DNA of 6,795 nt from Pseudomonadota bacterium. Its GTDB lineage: Bacteria > Desulfobacterota > Anaeroferrophillalia > Anaeroferrophillales > Anaeroferrophillaceae. A model generated the notes under the pieces. The model was not told the origin of the DNA and searched no databases. It saw nothing but the letters and a program-made list of their open reading frames with translations. Below, piece by piece: positions 1 to 6,460 of this stretch. Where the stretch lies: contig DQWO01000013.1 of the NCBI GenBank assembly GCA_011042595.1, positions 1 to 6,795 on the forward strand, written 5' to 3'. The translations under genes and the position numbers were made by a program. The first letter of the stretch is position 1. Every line of letters starts with the position of its first letter.

Positions 1-378
1 ATGATATTCTATGAATCCCCCCGGCGTCTGAAGGCAACTCTGGCAGCGGTGGCGGAAACTTTGGGTAATCGGAATATCTGCATTGCCCGTGAGCTGAGCA
101 AAATTTATGAGGAATATATCCGTGGTTCGGTTGAGGATATTATCGTCCGGGAAAGTGATCGTAAATGGCGGGGGGAGATCACCCTGGTGGTTGCCGGAGT
201 GTCCAAGGGTGATCAGGAGGAAAAGGAGGTCGATCCTTTACTGTTGAAAAAGCGGCTGCAGGAATTGGTGATATCCAGCAAATTATCTACCAGGGATCTG
301 GTTGATGTCCTTCAGGTTGAATTTCCCGGCTGGCGGAAAAAAGATATTTACCGGTTGGTACTGGATGCCGACAAGTAA
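1..378 (+). CDS. rsmI: 16S rRNA (cytidine-1402-2'-O)-methyltransferase RsmI, C-terminal part
   Basis: RsmI uses S-adenosylmethionine to 2'-O-methylate C1402 in the ribosomal P-site region of 16S rRNA. What is visible is the last 125 residues of a protein that is usually about 280 residues, so roughly the first 150, including the main SAM-binding half, lie upstream of the window. The Met at position 1 is most likely internal. Seen in the sequence: the family signature FYESPRRL at residues 3-10, the IARELSKIYEE segment (about 28-38) followed by RG, the strand GEITLVVAG (about 58-66), and a C-terminal helical extension (about 78-125) ending in a KKDIYRLVL helix, as in the RsmI C-terminal domain. 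The gene ends in TAA only 9 nt before the histidine kinase start, so the kinase may be co-transcribed with it. Family assignment is firm; the true start is not visible. Confidence 0.92.
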   Translation: MIFYESPRRLKATLAAVAETLGNRNICIARELSKIYEEYIRGSVEDIIVRESDRKWRGEITLVVAGVSKGDQEEKEVDPLLLKKRLQELVISSKLSTRDLVDVLQVEFPGWRKKDIYRLVLDADK

Positions 379-387
379 TGGAGTGTT

Positions 388-1896
388 ATGAACCTTTGTG
401 AATTCCTCAGAGAAAAGCGCAGCGAGATTATCGACGACTGGGTCTTGCAGTTGAGCCGCACAATCAGTGACCGTTACCGCGAACGTAACTTATCGGAACT
501 GCATCAGACTGTGGCCCGGGCCTATGACGGCAATTATTCGGTTATCTGCAACCATGATTGGCAGCCAATTGAGGAGTTTATCGTTTTCATTACGCGAATG
601 CGACTTGATCGCGGATTTTCTCTCTCTGAGGTCCAGAAAGCCTTTGGTATCTTCCGAATCATTATGATCAATCACTTACCATTGGTTTTTCAGGGAGAGG
701 AATTATGCAATGCTCTGCTTTCGGTAAATAATTCGGTGGATGTCACGATTAACCGATTTAGTGAATATTTCCAGGGTAAGCATGAAGAGGAAATGCAGGG
801 TTTTCTGGAAAGTCTTGAAGAGAAGGTTGAAAAACGGACTGAGCAGCTCTCTAATTCTGAAAATCGTTATCGGACCTTGATTGAGGATATCAGCGATGGT
901 TATTTCGTTTGTCGTGACCATCGGCTGATTTTTGCTAATCGGGCTCTGGGTAAAATGTTGGGGCGGGAACCGGAAACCTTGGTGGGGGAAAGTTACGGTA
1001 GTCTCTTTGCCGGGACCGAAGATCAACTTTCTAGCGTTTCAAATCATGAAGTTTATGAAACCGAAGCAGTTAAGGTTAATGGAACCAAATTTCCGGTTGA
1101 GATTAAAATCAATTGGGTTCGCTATAATGGTCTGGCAGCCCAGGCTGGAGTTTGTCGGGATATCACTGAGCGGATGGAATCTGTGCGTAAAGAACTCGAG
1201 CATGAACGCTTGGCTGTAATTGGTCGTATAGCCACTGTTTTTGCCCATGAGATCAGAAATTCGCTCTCATCGATAAAGGTCAATGTCAGGATTTTACAAA
1301 GAAAGCTTGATCTGGCTGAAAACGATACCCGGCGCATGGAAATTATCCTGCGTGATATCGATAAGCTTGACAAACTTCTACAGGATACCCTCTTTTTCTC
1401 CAGGCCTCTCGAAATAAGTCCGCACTGGTATGATGTCAATGATCTGATAAATAAGGCTATACGAAGGTTTGATGATCTTCTGGCTGCTGCGGGTATCCTC
1501 ATGCAGGTTGAGCTTGACGAGGCGGTGCCGGAACTCAAAGTTGATAGTAACAGTATGGATATTGTTTTTGATAACCTGATTACCAATGCGATAGAAGCCC
1601 TGCACGAATCCCCGGATAAAAGATTAACCATTTCGACCCGTTTTCGGCTAAATACCGGTGCCGATAATGGTATGATTGAAATTGCTGTGGTTGACAGCGG
1701 TTGCGGTATGCGGGAAGATGAGCTGGAGCAGATTTTTCAACCTTTTTTTACCACCAGGAAAAACGGTATTGGTCTTGGACTCAGCAATGTTGCCAGGGTG
1801 ATTGAACAGCATGGTGGTTCGATCGGGGTCGAAAGCAAGATTAATCGGGGCACAATTTTCAGGGTTGTACTGCCATGGCAAAAAGAATTGAAATAG
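388..1896 (+). CDS. Soluble PAS-domain sensor histidine kinase with RsbRD-like N-terminal domain
   Basis: This 502-residue protein autophosphorylates on histidine and should pass the phosphate to the response regulator that overlaps its 3' end. Order of parts: an all-helical N-terminal region (about 5-128) resembling the RsbRD_N/RsbR-type sensory domain; a charged coiled-coil linker (about 131-160); a PAS domain (about 160-262) ending in the typical VCRDITER; a HisKA dimerisation helix with H287 in FAHEIRN; and a HATPase_c domain. The last shows an N box with N396 and N400 (DNLITNAIEAL), a G1 box with D436 (DSGCGM), an F box (FQPFFTT, 450-456) and a G2 box (NGIGLGL, 459-465). The usual Pro after HEIRN is Ser here, a tolerated variant. 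There is no signal peptide or membrane segment, so it should sense a cytoplasmic cue; the ligand is unknown. A GGAG (380-383) precedes ATG 388 with a short 4-nt spacer. All catalytic motifs are intact. Confidence 0.95.
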   Translation: MNLCEFLREKRSEIIDDWVLQLSRTISDRYRERNLSELHQTVARAYDGNYSVICNHDWQPIEEFIVFITRMRLDRGFSLSEVQKAFGIFRIIMINHLPLVFQGEELCNALLSVNNSVDVTINRFSEYFQGKHEEEMQGFLESLEEKVEKRTEQLSNSENRYRTLIEDISDGYFVCRDHRLIFANRALGKMLGREPETLVGESYGSLFAGTEDQLSSVSNHEVYETEAVKVNGTKFPVEIKINWVRYNGLAAQAGVCRDITERMESVRKELEHERLAVIGRIATVFAHEIRNSLSSIKVNVRILQRKLDLAENDTRRMEIILRDIDKLDKLLQDTLFFSRPLEISPHWYDVNDLINKAIRRFDDLLAAAGILMQVELDEAVPELKVDSNSMDIVFDNLITNAIEALHESPDKRLTISTRFRLNTGADNGMIEIAVVDSGCGMREDELEQIFQPFFTTRKNGIGLGLSNVARVIEQHGGSIGVESKINRGTIFRVVLPWQKELK

Positions 1897-3224
1897 TCAT
1901 CGTTGACGATAACCTGGGACTGCTGGAAAGTCTTGAACTCTATTTTCGGGAAAAGGGTTATGAAGTTGCCATAGCTGATAATGGTGAAGCTGGATTGGCG
2001 CTGATCCAGGCCCGGAAGCCGGCGGTTGCCATTGTCGATCTGCGTCTGCCCGGTATGAGTGGACTGGCACTGCTGAAAGCGCTTAAAGTTGAGGGTATAG
2101 ATTGTCGGACAGTTGTCATCACAGCCTATCAGGAGATGGAAACTACGGTTCAGGCTATCAAGCTCGGAGCTTTTGACTATTTACATAAACCAATTGATAT
2201 TGACGCTCTTGATGCGGTTATAGACAAGGCCTTAAGTGATATTCCTGAAACTGAATCCATAAAGGTTGTGGATGAGGGGTTTAAGGAGAACACGATTGTC
2301 GGTCGCTCCCATGAGTTAAAAGAGATTTTTAAGCTTATCGGTCTGCTTTCAGAGGTGAAAACCACGGTTCTGATTGTCGGTGAGAGCGGTACCGGTAAAG
2401 AGTTGGTGGCCCGGGCTATTCACTATTACAGCTCGTCGGCCGGAGAGCCTTTTATCGCTCTCAACTGCTCCGCGATTGTTGAAAACCTGATTGAAAGCGA
2501 ACTTTTCGGCCATGAACAAGGCAGCTTTACCGGGGCCAGTGAGACCAAAAAAGGCAAACTTGAGATTGCCGGTGGTGGTACCTTGTTTCTCGATGAAATC
2601 AGTGAAATTCCCCTCCATTTGCAGGCCAAACTGCTACGCTTTATCCAGGAACGGGAATTTGAGCGGGTTGGGGGAAATCAGAAGATAAAATTCAATGCCA
2701 GGATTATCGCCGCGACTAATCGTGATCTTGCGCAAATGGTTGAGCGGGGAGAGTTTCGTGAAGACCTCTATTTTCGGCTCAAAGTTTTTGAGATATCTAT
2801 CCCGCCTTTGCGAAAACGCAAAGATGATATTCCTTTGCTGGTTGAGTACCTGATAAAAAAAATAAACCGCACTACCGGTAAAAGAATTCAGCGAATTTCG
2901 AAAGCTGCCATTACACGGTTTATGGAGCATGACTGGCCCGGAAATATTCGTGAGCTGGAAAACGTCCTGACCCGTGCCGTAGTTCTTTCCAAAGATGATT
3001 GTCTGCAGGAATCTTGTGTTGTTAACCTGCTGCGCCGGCCGCCGGTTGATAATCCAGCATCCTTTCAATTAAAAAGTCTGAGTGAAATGGAGGCCCAGCA
3101 TATCGCCCATGTTCTTGACTGTTGTCACGGGAACATCTCCCGGGCGGCCCGCATTCTGGGTATTACCCGGCCTACCTTACGAAATAAAATCAAGTCACTG
3201 GATATTTCTTCCGGAGATAGCTGA
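1875..3224 (+). CDS. Sigma-54-dependent response regulator, NtrC family (receiver-AAA+-Fis HTH)
   Basis: This 449-residue activator binds an upstream enhancer and uses ATP hydrolysis to open promoters held by sigma-54 RNA polymerase. Receiver domain (about 5-120): acidic pair D11/D12, phospho-acceptor D55 (VDLRLPG), T83 and K105 (HKP). AAA+ domain (about 140-365): Walker A GESGTGKE (169-176), the sigma-54 contact loop as GSFTGA (216-221) rather than the usual GAFTGA, Walker B GGTLFLDE (234-241), FREDLYFRL (294-302) and WPGNIRELEN (354-363). A Fis-type helix-turn-helix ends the protein (about 418-442, HGNISRAARILGITRPTLRNKI). Its ATG lies inside the kinase gene with a 22-nt overlap and only a weak Shine-Dalgarno, which points to translational coupling and makes the two a cognate pair. 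The most obvious target is the sigma-54 promoter at 3449-3464 just downstream. Function is firm; the target is inferred from position. Confidence 0.97.
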   Translation: MAKRIEIVIVDDNLGLLESLELYFREKGYEVAIADNGEAGLALIQARKPAVAIVDLRLPGMSGLALLKALKVEGIDCRTVVITAYQEMETTVQAIKLGAFDYLHKPIDIDALDAVIDKALSDIPETESIKVVDEGFKENTIVGRSHELKEIFKLIGLLSEVKTTVLIVGESGTGKELVARAIHYYSSSAGEPFIALNCSAIVENLIESELFGHEQGSFTGASETKKGKLEIAGGGTLFLDEISEIPLHLQAKLLRFIQEREFERVGGNQKIKFNARIIAATNRDLAQMVERGEFREDLYFRLKVFEISIPPLRKRKDDIPLLVEYLIKKINRTTGKRIQRISKAAITRFMEHDWPGNIRELENVLTRAVVLSKDDCLQESCVVNLLRRPPVDNPASFQLKSLSEMEAQHIAHVLDCCHGNISRAARILGITRPTLRNKIKSLDISSGDS

Positions 3225-3260
3225 AGCAGCTTGTCCGGCAGGGATATCCTTCATCAATGA

Positions 3261-3296
3261 TGGAAAATAATTATCCACCTGGAAAATTCTTATCCA
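3261..3296. promoter_or_regulatory. Tandem palindromic sites, candidate enhancer for the sigma-54 activator
   Basis: Two 17-bp sequences lie in direct tandem with a 2-nt spacer: TGGAAAATAATTATCCA (3261-3277) and TGGAAAATTCTTATCCA (3280-3296). They differ at two positions, and each has the dyad form TGGA-N9-TCCA; the first is symmetric at all but one base pair around its centre. The repeat period is 19 bp, placing the two sites near the same DNA face. They sit about 170 bp upstream of the -24/-12 promoter, within the usual range for NtrC-type enhancers, which are often paired dyads bound by activator dimers. Binding by the neighbouring regulator is inferred; the repeats and symmetry are directly visible. 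The TTATCCA ends also resemble DnaA boxes, which I consider the weaker explanation. Confidence 0.65.
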
Positions 3297-3448
3297 TCTA
3301 CACTCGCTTGTTTTTTGTTTTTCAATAAAACGATTTTATAGTTTGAGATTATTTTTTTAAGTAATTTGATTCTATTTCCCTTTGTATTTGTGTGAATTGA
3401 ACTATGGAAACTTTTTTAAGTGTATGTGCAGGTTAGAATACTATTTTA

Positions 3449-3464
3449 TGGCATATTCATTGCT
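3449..3464 (+). promoter_or_regulatory. Sigma-54 (-24/-12) promoter of the transporter genes
   Basis: The sequence TGGCATATTCATTGCT matches the sigma-54 consensus TGGCAC-N5-TTGCW closely. The GG (3450-3451) and GC (3462-3463) are separated by exactly 10 nt, and only the sixth base departs from the consensus (T for C). Transcription would start near 3475, giving a leader of about 55 nt before the ATG at 3530. It faces the substrate-binding protein gene and lies immediately downstream of a gene for a sigma-54 activator. It therefore probably drives the binding protein and nitroreductase genes, and perhaps the permeases. No comparable sigma-70 promoter was seen here. Confidence 0.82.
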
Positions 3465-3516
3465 AGTTGATTATAAAATTGGTTTTTTTGAATGCACGAG
3501 AATCCATAACTGATGC

Positions 3517-3522
3517 AGGAGG
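3517..3522 (+). promoter_or_regulatory. Strong ribosome binding site that decides the start of the binding-protein gene
   Basis: AGGAGG (extended to AGGAGGTG) is a near-perfect Shine-Dalgarno, 7 nt before ATG 3530. It favours this ATG over the in-frame TTG at 3467, which has no such site, would lie upstream of the predicted transcription start, and would add 21 residues ahead of the signal peptide. Confidence 0.85.
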
Positions 3523-3529
3523 TGTAGTG

Positions 3530-4798
3530 ATGAAAATTGGTAAAAGTTTTAGCTGGTTGATAATTGTCCTATTGGTTATCTGCACTGCAAGTGCAGCCGG
3601 TGCTACTGCTACTGGAAAACCGATTGTTCTTGGATGCCCGTTGTCAACCGCTTTTCTCTACGGTTGGGATGCTGAAAGAGGGATTAAACTGGCGGTTGAA
3701 GAGATTAATCAGACCGGCGGGGTAACCTTTAACGGCGCCAGTCATCCTTTTAATGTCGAAATTATCGATACCCGGTCGCTTGAACCCGGAGTTCCGGTTA
3801 GTGAAGCCCTGCTCGGAGTCGAAAAACTTATTCTCGAAAAAAAGGCTGATTTTATTGTTGGTGGGCCGGTTCGTTCGGAAGCCGCAATGGCAGTTATGGA
3901 TCTGCTCAATAAACACCAGAAGGTTTCGATCGTCACGACCGGCGTTTTAAGTCCGGGCTACCACAAGCGGATTGCGGCTGATTACGATAAATTTAAATAC
4001 TGCTTTCGCAACTCTTCCGAGATCATCACGATCGGTAAAGATATGATCAAGGTTTTTAATCAATTAAACAGTGAACACGGTCTCAAGAAAGCCTTTATCA
4101 TGGTTCAGGATGTCGCTCATGCCCGTAAAGCCGGCGGATTTATCGCTAAATTGCTCAAGGGCACCGGCAAATGGGAAGTTTTGGGTCAGGAGATTTATCC
4201 CACCGGATCAACCGATTTCTCCATGGGTCTCTTGAAAGCCCGCCGCTTGAAAGCAGAAGTTCTGTTTATCTGGATGGATATGCCGGAATCAGCAATTTTG
4301 CTCAAACAGTGGAAGAATATGAAGATGAAGTGCGTACCGATGGGTTTTATGTCGGCGGCTGAACAGCCTAATTTCTGGGAGGCGACCAAGGGCAATTGTG
4401 AATACACGATTGTTGATGCCGTCAATGGCGGGAATGTACCATCAACCATGACCCCCTGGACGATGAAGTTTGTTGACAGCTACAAGAAAAAATGGGGCCT
4501 GGAGCCCGAAGGCTATGGGACTTCATCCAGCTATATGGCGGTTTACCAGTTGAAAGCAGCCATCGAAGCTGCCGGCAGTCTTAATCCTGATGCGGTGATC
4601 AAGGCTCTTGAAGAACAAGATCTGATGGGGGTTTACGGGCGGATGAAATTTGCCAAAAACCACCAGATTATTCCTGCCGACGATCCGGAAAAAGGTGCTG
4701 CCGGTTGCATGTTTCAATGGCAGGATGGCAAACGTGTGCAATTCTTTCCTAAAGCGGGGGCTACCGGCAATATTATCCTGCCGCCCTGGATGAAATAG
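3530..4798 (+). CDS. Periplasmic substrate-binding protein of a branched-chain amino acid-type (HAAT) ABC transporter
   Basis: This 422-residue protein captures a ligand in the periplasm and delivers it to the LivH/LivM-type permease encoded downstream. It begins with a Sec signal peptide: MKIGK, a hydrophobic core (about 8-19, SWLIIVLLVICT), then small residues with likely cleavage around residues 22-25. C18 follows Ile, so it is a poor lipobox and a soluble periplasmic protein is likelier than a lipoprotein. The mature part follows the Peripla_BP_6/LivJ-LivK pattern: IVLGCPLS strand (32-39), GIKLAVEEINQTGGV (51-65), the FIVGGPVRSEAAMAV segment (108-122), SIVTTG (133-138), YPTGSTDFS (223-231) and VYGRMKFAKNHQ near the C-terminus. 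The family binds amino acids, but many members take aromatic acids, urea or amides, so the ligand is open. The gene is preceded by a sigma-54 promoter and a strong Shine-Dalgarno, and followed after 8 nt by the nitroreductase gene. Confidence 0.93.
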   Translation: MKIGKSFSWLIIVLLVICTASAAGATATGKPIVLGCPLSTAFLYGWDAERGIKLAVEEINQTGGVTFNGASHPFNVEIIDTRSLEPGVPVSEALLGVEKLILEKKADFIVGGPVRSEAAMAVMDLLNKHQKVSIVTTGVLSPGYHKRIAADYDKFKYCFRNSSEIITIGKDMIKVFNQLNSEHGLKKAFIMVQDVAHARKAGGFIAKLLKGTGKWEVLGQEIYPTGSTDFSMGLLKARRLKAEVLFIWMDMPESAILLKQWKNMKMKCVPMGFMSAAEQPNFWEATKGNCEYTIVDAVNGGNVPSTMTPWTMKFVDSYKKKWGLEPEGYGTSSSYMAVYQLKAAIEAAGSLNPDAVIKALEEQDLMGVYGRMKFAKNHQIIPADDPEKGAAGCMFQWQDGKRVQFFPKAGATGNIILPPWMK

Positions 4799-4806
4799 AG
4801 GGAGTC

Positions 4807-5412
4807 ATGACTATGAAATTTGCTGATCTTTTTTCTCTGCTTGAGGCGCGTAAAAGCTGCCGCTCTTTTCAGTCGGAAGTGCTCCTTAAACCGGAAGAAA
4901 TTAAAATGATCATAAACGCCGGCCGGCAGGCTCCCAATCCGCTTAACCAGCAGCCCTGGTCATTTGTGGTTATTACTGCCGATGAGATCAAGAAAAAGCT
5001 GCGCCAGGCCGGCGAAAAAGCCAAGCAGGCAGTGCTTGACAATGGCGGCCCCGGCTGGGTAGGAGGTTTCAGTATTGATTTTATTGAGGAAGCACCGCTC
5101 GTCATTGCGGTTCTGGTCGATCCTCGTAAAGGTGGTCTTGGAGATTATTTTAATCAGCCTGCTGGCAGCATACAGGCCGGTTCGGCCTGCATGCTGAATA
5201 TGATGCTGGCGGTCACGACTTTGGGTTTTGGTACCCTCTGGTTTACTTTTTTTGATCCGGCTGAGGTCCGGCCGATTATCTCGGTGCCCGATAACCTTGA
5301 GATTGTCGGTCTGCTCTTCGTTGGCAAAGTAGCTGGAGATGTACCTTCCAGTCGCCGTCGTGATCCGGTGATCTATGCCGATCATTTTGGGGTTGATTAT
5401 GAATCAGTGTGA
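4807..5412 (+). CDS. Nitroreductase-family FMN oxidoreductase
   Basis: This 201-residue flavoprotein belongs to the nitroreductase fold, whose members use FMN and NAD(P)H to reduce nitro groups, quinones, flavins or enones; the natural substrate here is unknown. Seen: the N-terminal FMN-phosphate motif ARKSCRSF (14-21), the flavin-contacting NPLNQQPWSFVVI (44-56), a dimer-core helix GSACMLNMMLAVTTLGFGTLW (125-145), the IVGLLFVGKV strand (166-175) and the C-terminal SRRRDPVIYADHFG (182-195). Length is normal for the family and no BluB signature is evident. ATG 4807 is given as the start; ATG 4813, two codons later, has slightly better spacing from the AGGGAG at 4799-4804 and is equally possible. 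It starts 8 nt after the binding-protein gene, so the two are almost certainly co-transcribed. A redox enzyme between binding protein and permease is unusual and may act on the imported compound (inference). Confidence 0.93.
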   Translation: MTMKFADLFSLLEARKSCRSFQSEVLLKPEEIKMIINAGRQAPNPLNQQPWSFVVITADEIKKKLRQAGEKAKQAVLDNGGPGWVGGFSIDFIEEAPLVIAVLVDPRKGGLGDYFNQPAGSIQAGSACMLNMMLAVTTLGFGTLWFTFFDPAEVRPIISVPDNLEIVGLLFVGKVAGDVPSSRRRDPVIYADHFGVDYESV

Positions 5413-5435
5413 TTTGGTGTAACCAGAGTTTTTAA

Positions 5436-5508
5436 ACCACAGAGCACACAGAGGGCACAGAGGTTCAGGCCGGAAAGCTTTTCTTTGTGAACTCTGGTGC
5501 TCTGTGGT
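5436..5508. repeat. Imperfect inverted repeat made of 9-nt CACAGAG units
   Basis: The left arm holds three consecutive 9-nt units, ACCACAGAG, CACACAGAG and GGCACAGAG (5436-5462). The right arm (5483-5508) read on the opposite strand gives ACCACAGAG, CACCAGAG and TTCACAAAG. The outer 17-18 nt of the arms pair almost fully (5436-5453 with 5492-5508, one bulged base), with a loop of 20 nt (5463-5482). Such 9-nt-period CACAGAG repeats are known, as I recall, as dispersed intergenic elements in deltaproteobacteria and other environmental bacteria. There is no T-run directly after the right arm, so it is not a classical intrinsic terminator, but the RNA hairpin could dampen expression of livH or protect the upstream mRNA. 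It sits in the 178-nt gap between the nitroreductase and livH genes. Confidence 0.8.
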
Positions 5509-5579
5509 GAATACTGAACTTGGCTTTTGTCTTTTTGGTTCCGGATAGACCGGCTTTGGTTTAGTCTTTTTTATAATGT

Positions 5580-5583
5580 GAGG
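5580..5583 (+). promoter_or_regulatory. Ribosome binding site supporting the GTG start of the LivH-type gene
   Basis: GAGG lies 7 nt before GTG 5591. This spacing supports the non-ATG start, which also begins exactly where LivH proteins begin, just ahead of the first membrane helix. Confidence 0.6.
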
Positions 5584-5590
5584 CTTACTG

Positions 5591-6457
5591 GTGGAAATTT
5601 TAATTTACGGGATTGTTAACAGCTTTAAACTGATCCTCATCGCTTTTGGCTTCACCCTGGTTTACGGCATCAGTCGACTGCCCAACTTTGCCCATGGAGC
5701 TATCTTTGTCTTTACCGGTTTTGTCGCCTGGATCATGATGCATAAACTACATTTGCCTTTTCTGCCGTCGGCGCTGTTATCTTTAGGGTGTGCCGCCCTG
5801 GTTGGAGTTATCATTTACCAGGTGATTTTGAAACGTATCCGGGGCATGAATATGAACGAGATTATTGCCACTTATGCGATTGGGGTGGCGCTGATCGAAA
5901 CTTTTCGCTGGCTCGGTTTTAAAGGGACCACCTTTACCTTGCCGGTGCTCTTCGAAGGGATGGTCTTTATCGGCGATGTGCCGATTGATTACCAGCGTTT
6001 GATGGTGGTCGCTGTCGGCCTGGTGATGTTGGTGGCCGCCTGGGCTTTTACCAAGTTTACGAAAACCGGTCTCGCCTTGCGCGGGATTGCTCAGGATGAG
6101 CGGGCGGCGATGATGCTCGGCATCGACTCCGATATGACTGCCACCCTGTCCATGGCCTTGGGTTCGGCCATGGCCGGGTTGGCCGCATTGATGATTTTTC
6201 CGCTGGGCAGTATTGTGGTTGAGGCCGGTTACAACACCCTGATTTTTGCCCTGGCTGTTTGTATGGTTGGCGGTATCGGCAGCTGGGGTGGTACCATCAT
6301 GGCGGCTTTTGTTCTCGGTTTTCTCCAGGTTATTACGGTTACCTATCTGGCCACCCATTTTCAGATGGTGGTTACTTTAGGGGCTATCATTGCGACCCTG
6401 ATTTTAAAACCGTCAGGTTTTTTCGGTAAACATAAAGAGCTTGAAGAGAGAGTTTGA
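5591..6457 (+). CDS. livH: Branched-chain amino acid-type ABC transporter permease, LivH family
   Basis: This 288-residue inner-membrane protein forms half of the translocation channel of a HAAT-type importer, pairing with the LivM-type protein that follows. Start is GTG 5591. Hydrophobic segments are visible at about 8-25, 33-51, 58-80, 92-105, 136-153, 184-203, 214-233 and 236-272. The N-terminal GFTLVYGISRLPNFAHGAIF (20-39) is the family signature. The cytoplasmic loop GLALRGIAQDERAAMMLGID (160-179) is the EAA-like region that docks on the ATPases. GGIGSWGGTIMAAFVLGFLQ (227-246) matches the conserved late helix. Length is normal for LivH. It is separated from the nitroreductase gene by 178 nt containing a repeat hairpin, so it may have reduced coupling or its own promoter. 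The LivM-type gene starts 3 nt after its stop. Residues 67-81 are encoded by a 43-nt segment repeated exactly at the window end. Confidence 0.95.
   Translation: MEILIYGIVNSFKLILIAFGFTLVYGISRLPNFAHGAIFVFTGFVAWIMMHKLHLPFLPSALLSLGCAALVGVIIYQVILKRIRGMNMNEIIATYAIGVALIETFRWLGFKGTTFTLPVLFEGMVFIGDVPIDYQRLMVVAVGLVMLVAAWAFTKFTKTGLALRGIAQDERAAMMLGIDSDMTATLSMALGSAMAGLAALMIFPLGSIVVEAGYNTLIFALAVCMVGGIGSWGGTIMAAFVLGFLQVITVTYLATHFQMVVTLGAIIATLILKPSGFFGKHKELEERV
5790..5832 (+). repeat. 43-nt exact direct repeat, copy 1 (inside livH)
   Basis: This segment is identical to the last 43 bases of the window (6753-6795), at an offset of 963 nt, which is a multiple of three. It encodes residues 67-81 of the LivH-type permease (AALVGVIIYQVIL), where the sequence fits the family normally, so this is taken as the original copy. 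Confidence 0.97.
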
Positions 6458-6460
6458 AAA

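Larger units (their letters stand above)
3225..3529. other. 305-nt AT-rich regulatory intergenic region
   Basis: This stretch between the response regulator and the substrate-binding protein gene is much richer in A and T than its flanks and holds no convincing reading frame. It contains, in order, a tandem pair of 17-bp palindrome-like sites (3261-3296), long T-rich runs (about 3309-3360) that may bend, one isolated TGGAAA half-site (3405-3410), a sigma-54 promoter (3449-3464) and a strong ribosome binding site (3517-3522). No intrinsic terminator with a stable stem and T-run is visible after the regulator gene, so some read-through from upstream is possible. The arrangement of enhancer-like sites, an AT-rich spacer and a -24/-12 promoter is typical of sigma-54 control regions. 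Confidence 0.8.

Noticed and set aside
1122..1631. Minus-strand open frame opposite the kinase gene (169 codons)
   Set aside because: Ser/Arg-rich composition with no motif, lying opposite conserved HisKA and HATPase motifs.
3199..3212. TGGATATTTCTTCC at the end of the regulator gene, similar to the dyad sites
   Set aside because: The spacing between TGGA and TCC differs from the N9 of the two real copies, and it lies within coding sequence; likely chance.
3271..3298. TTATCCACC and TTATCCATC resemble DnaA boxes in an AT-rich region (possible origin)
   Set aside because: Only two imperfect boxes exist, no dnaA, dnaN or other origin genes are near, and the sequence is better explained as arms of two symmetric TGGA-N9-TCCA dyads.
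3356..3371. Possible IHF site between enhancer and promoter (TTGATT with upstream T-run)
   Set aside because: Only the TTGATT half fits; the YAA half is missing at the correct spacing, so it cannot be supported.
3467..3529. Upstream TTG start extending the binding protein by 21 residues
   Set aside because: No ribosome binding site, it lies before the predicted transcription start, and it would bury the signal peptide; ATG 3530 has AGGAGG at ideal spacing.
3566..3586. Possible lipobox (LVIC) in the binding protein signal peptide
   Set aside because: Ile at the position before Cys is not accepted in standard lipoboxes, and better AxA cleavage sites follow.
5541..5572. CCGG-N5-CCGG hairpin followed by a T-run as a terminator before livH
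   Set aside because: The stem is only 4 bp and the T-run begins more than 10 nt after it, so it is not a credible intrinsic terminator.
5572..5577. Perfect TATAAT that could be a -10 box for livH
   Set aside because: No acceptable -35 hexamer lies 15-19 nt upstream, and a start near 5584 would exclude the GAGG ribosome binding site at 5580-5583 from the mRNA.
5783..6358. Long minus-strand open frame opposite livH (191 codons)
   Set aside because: Its translation is His/Gln/Gly-rich without domain features, and the plus strand here encodes an unmistakable permease; it is an antisense shadow.
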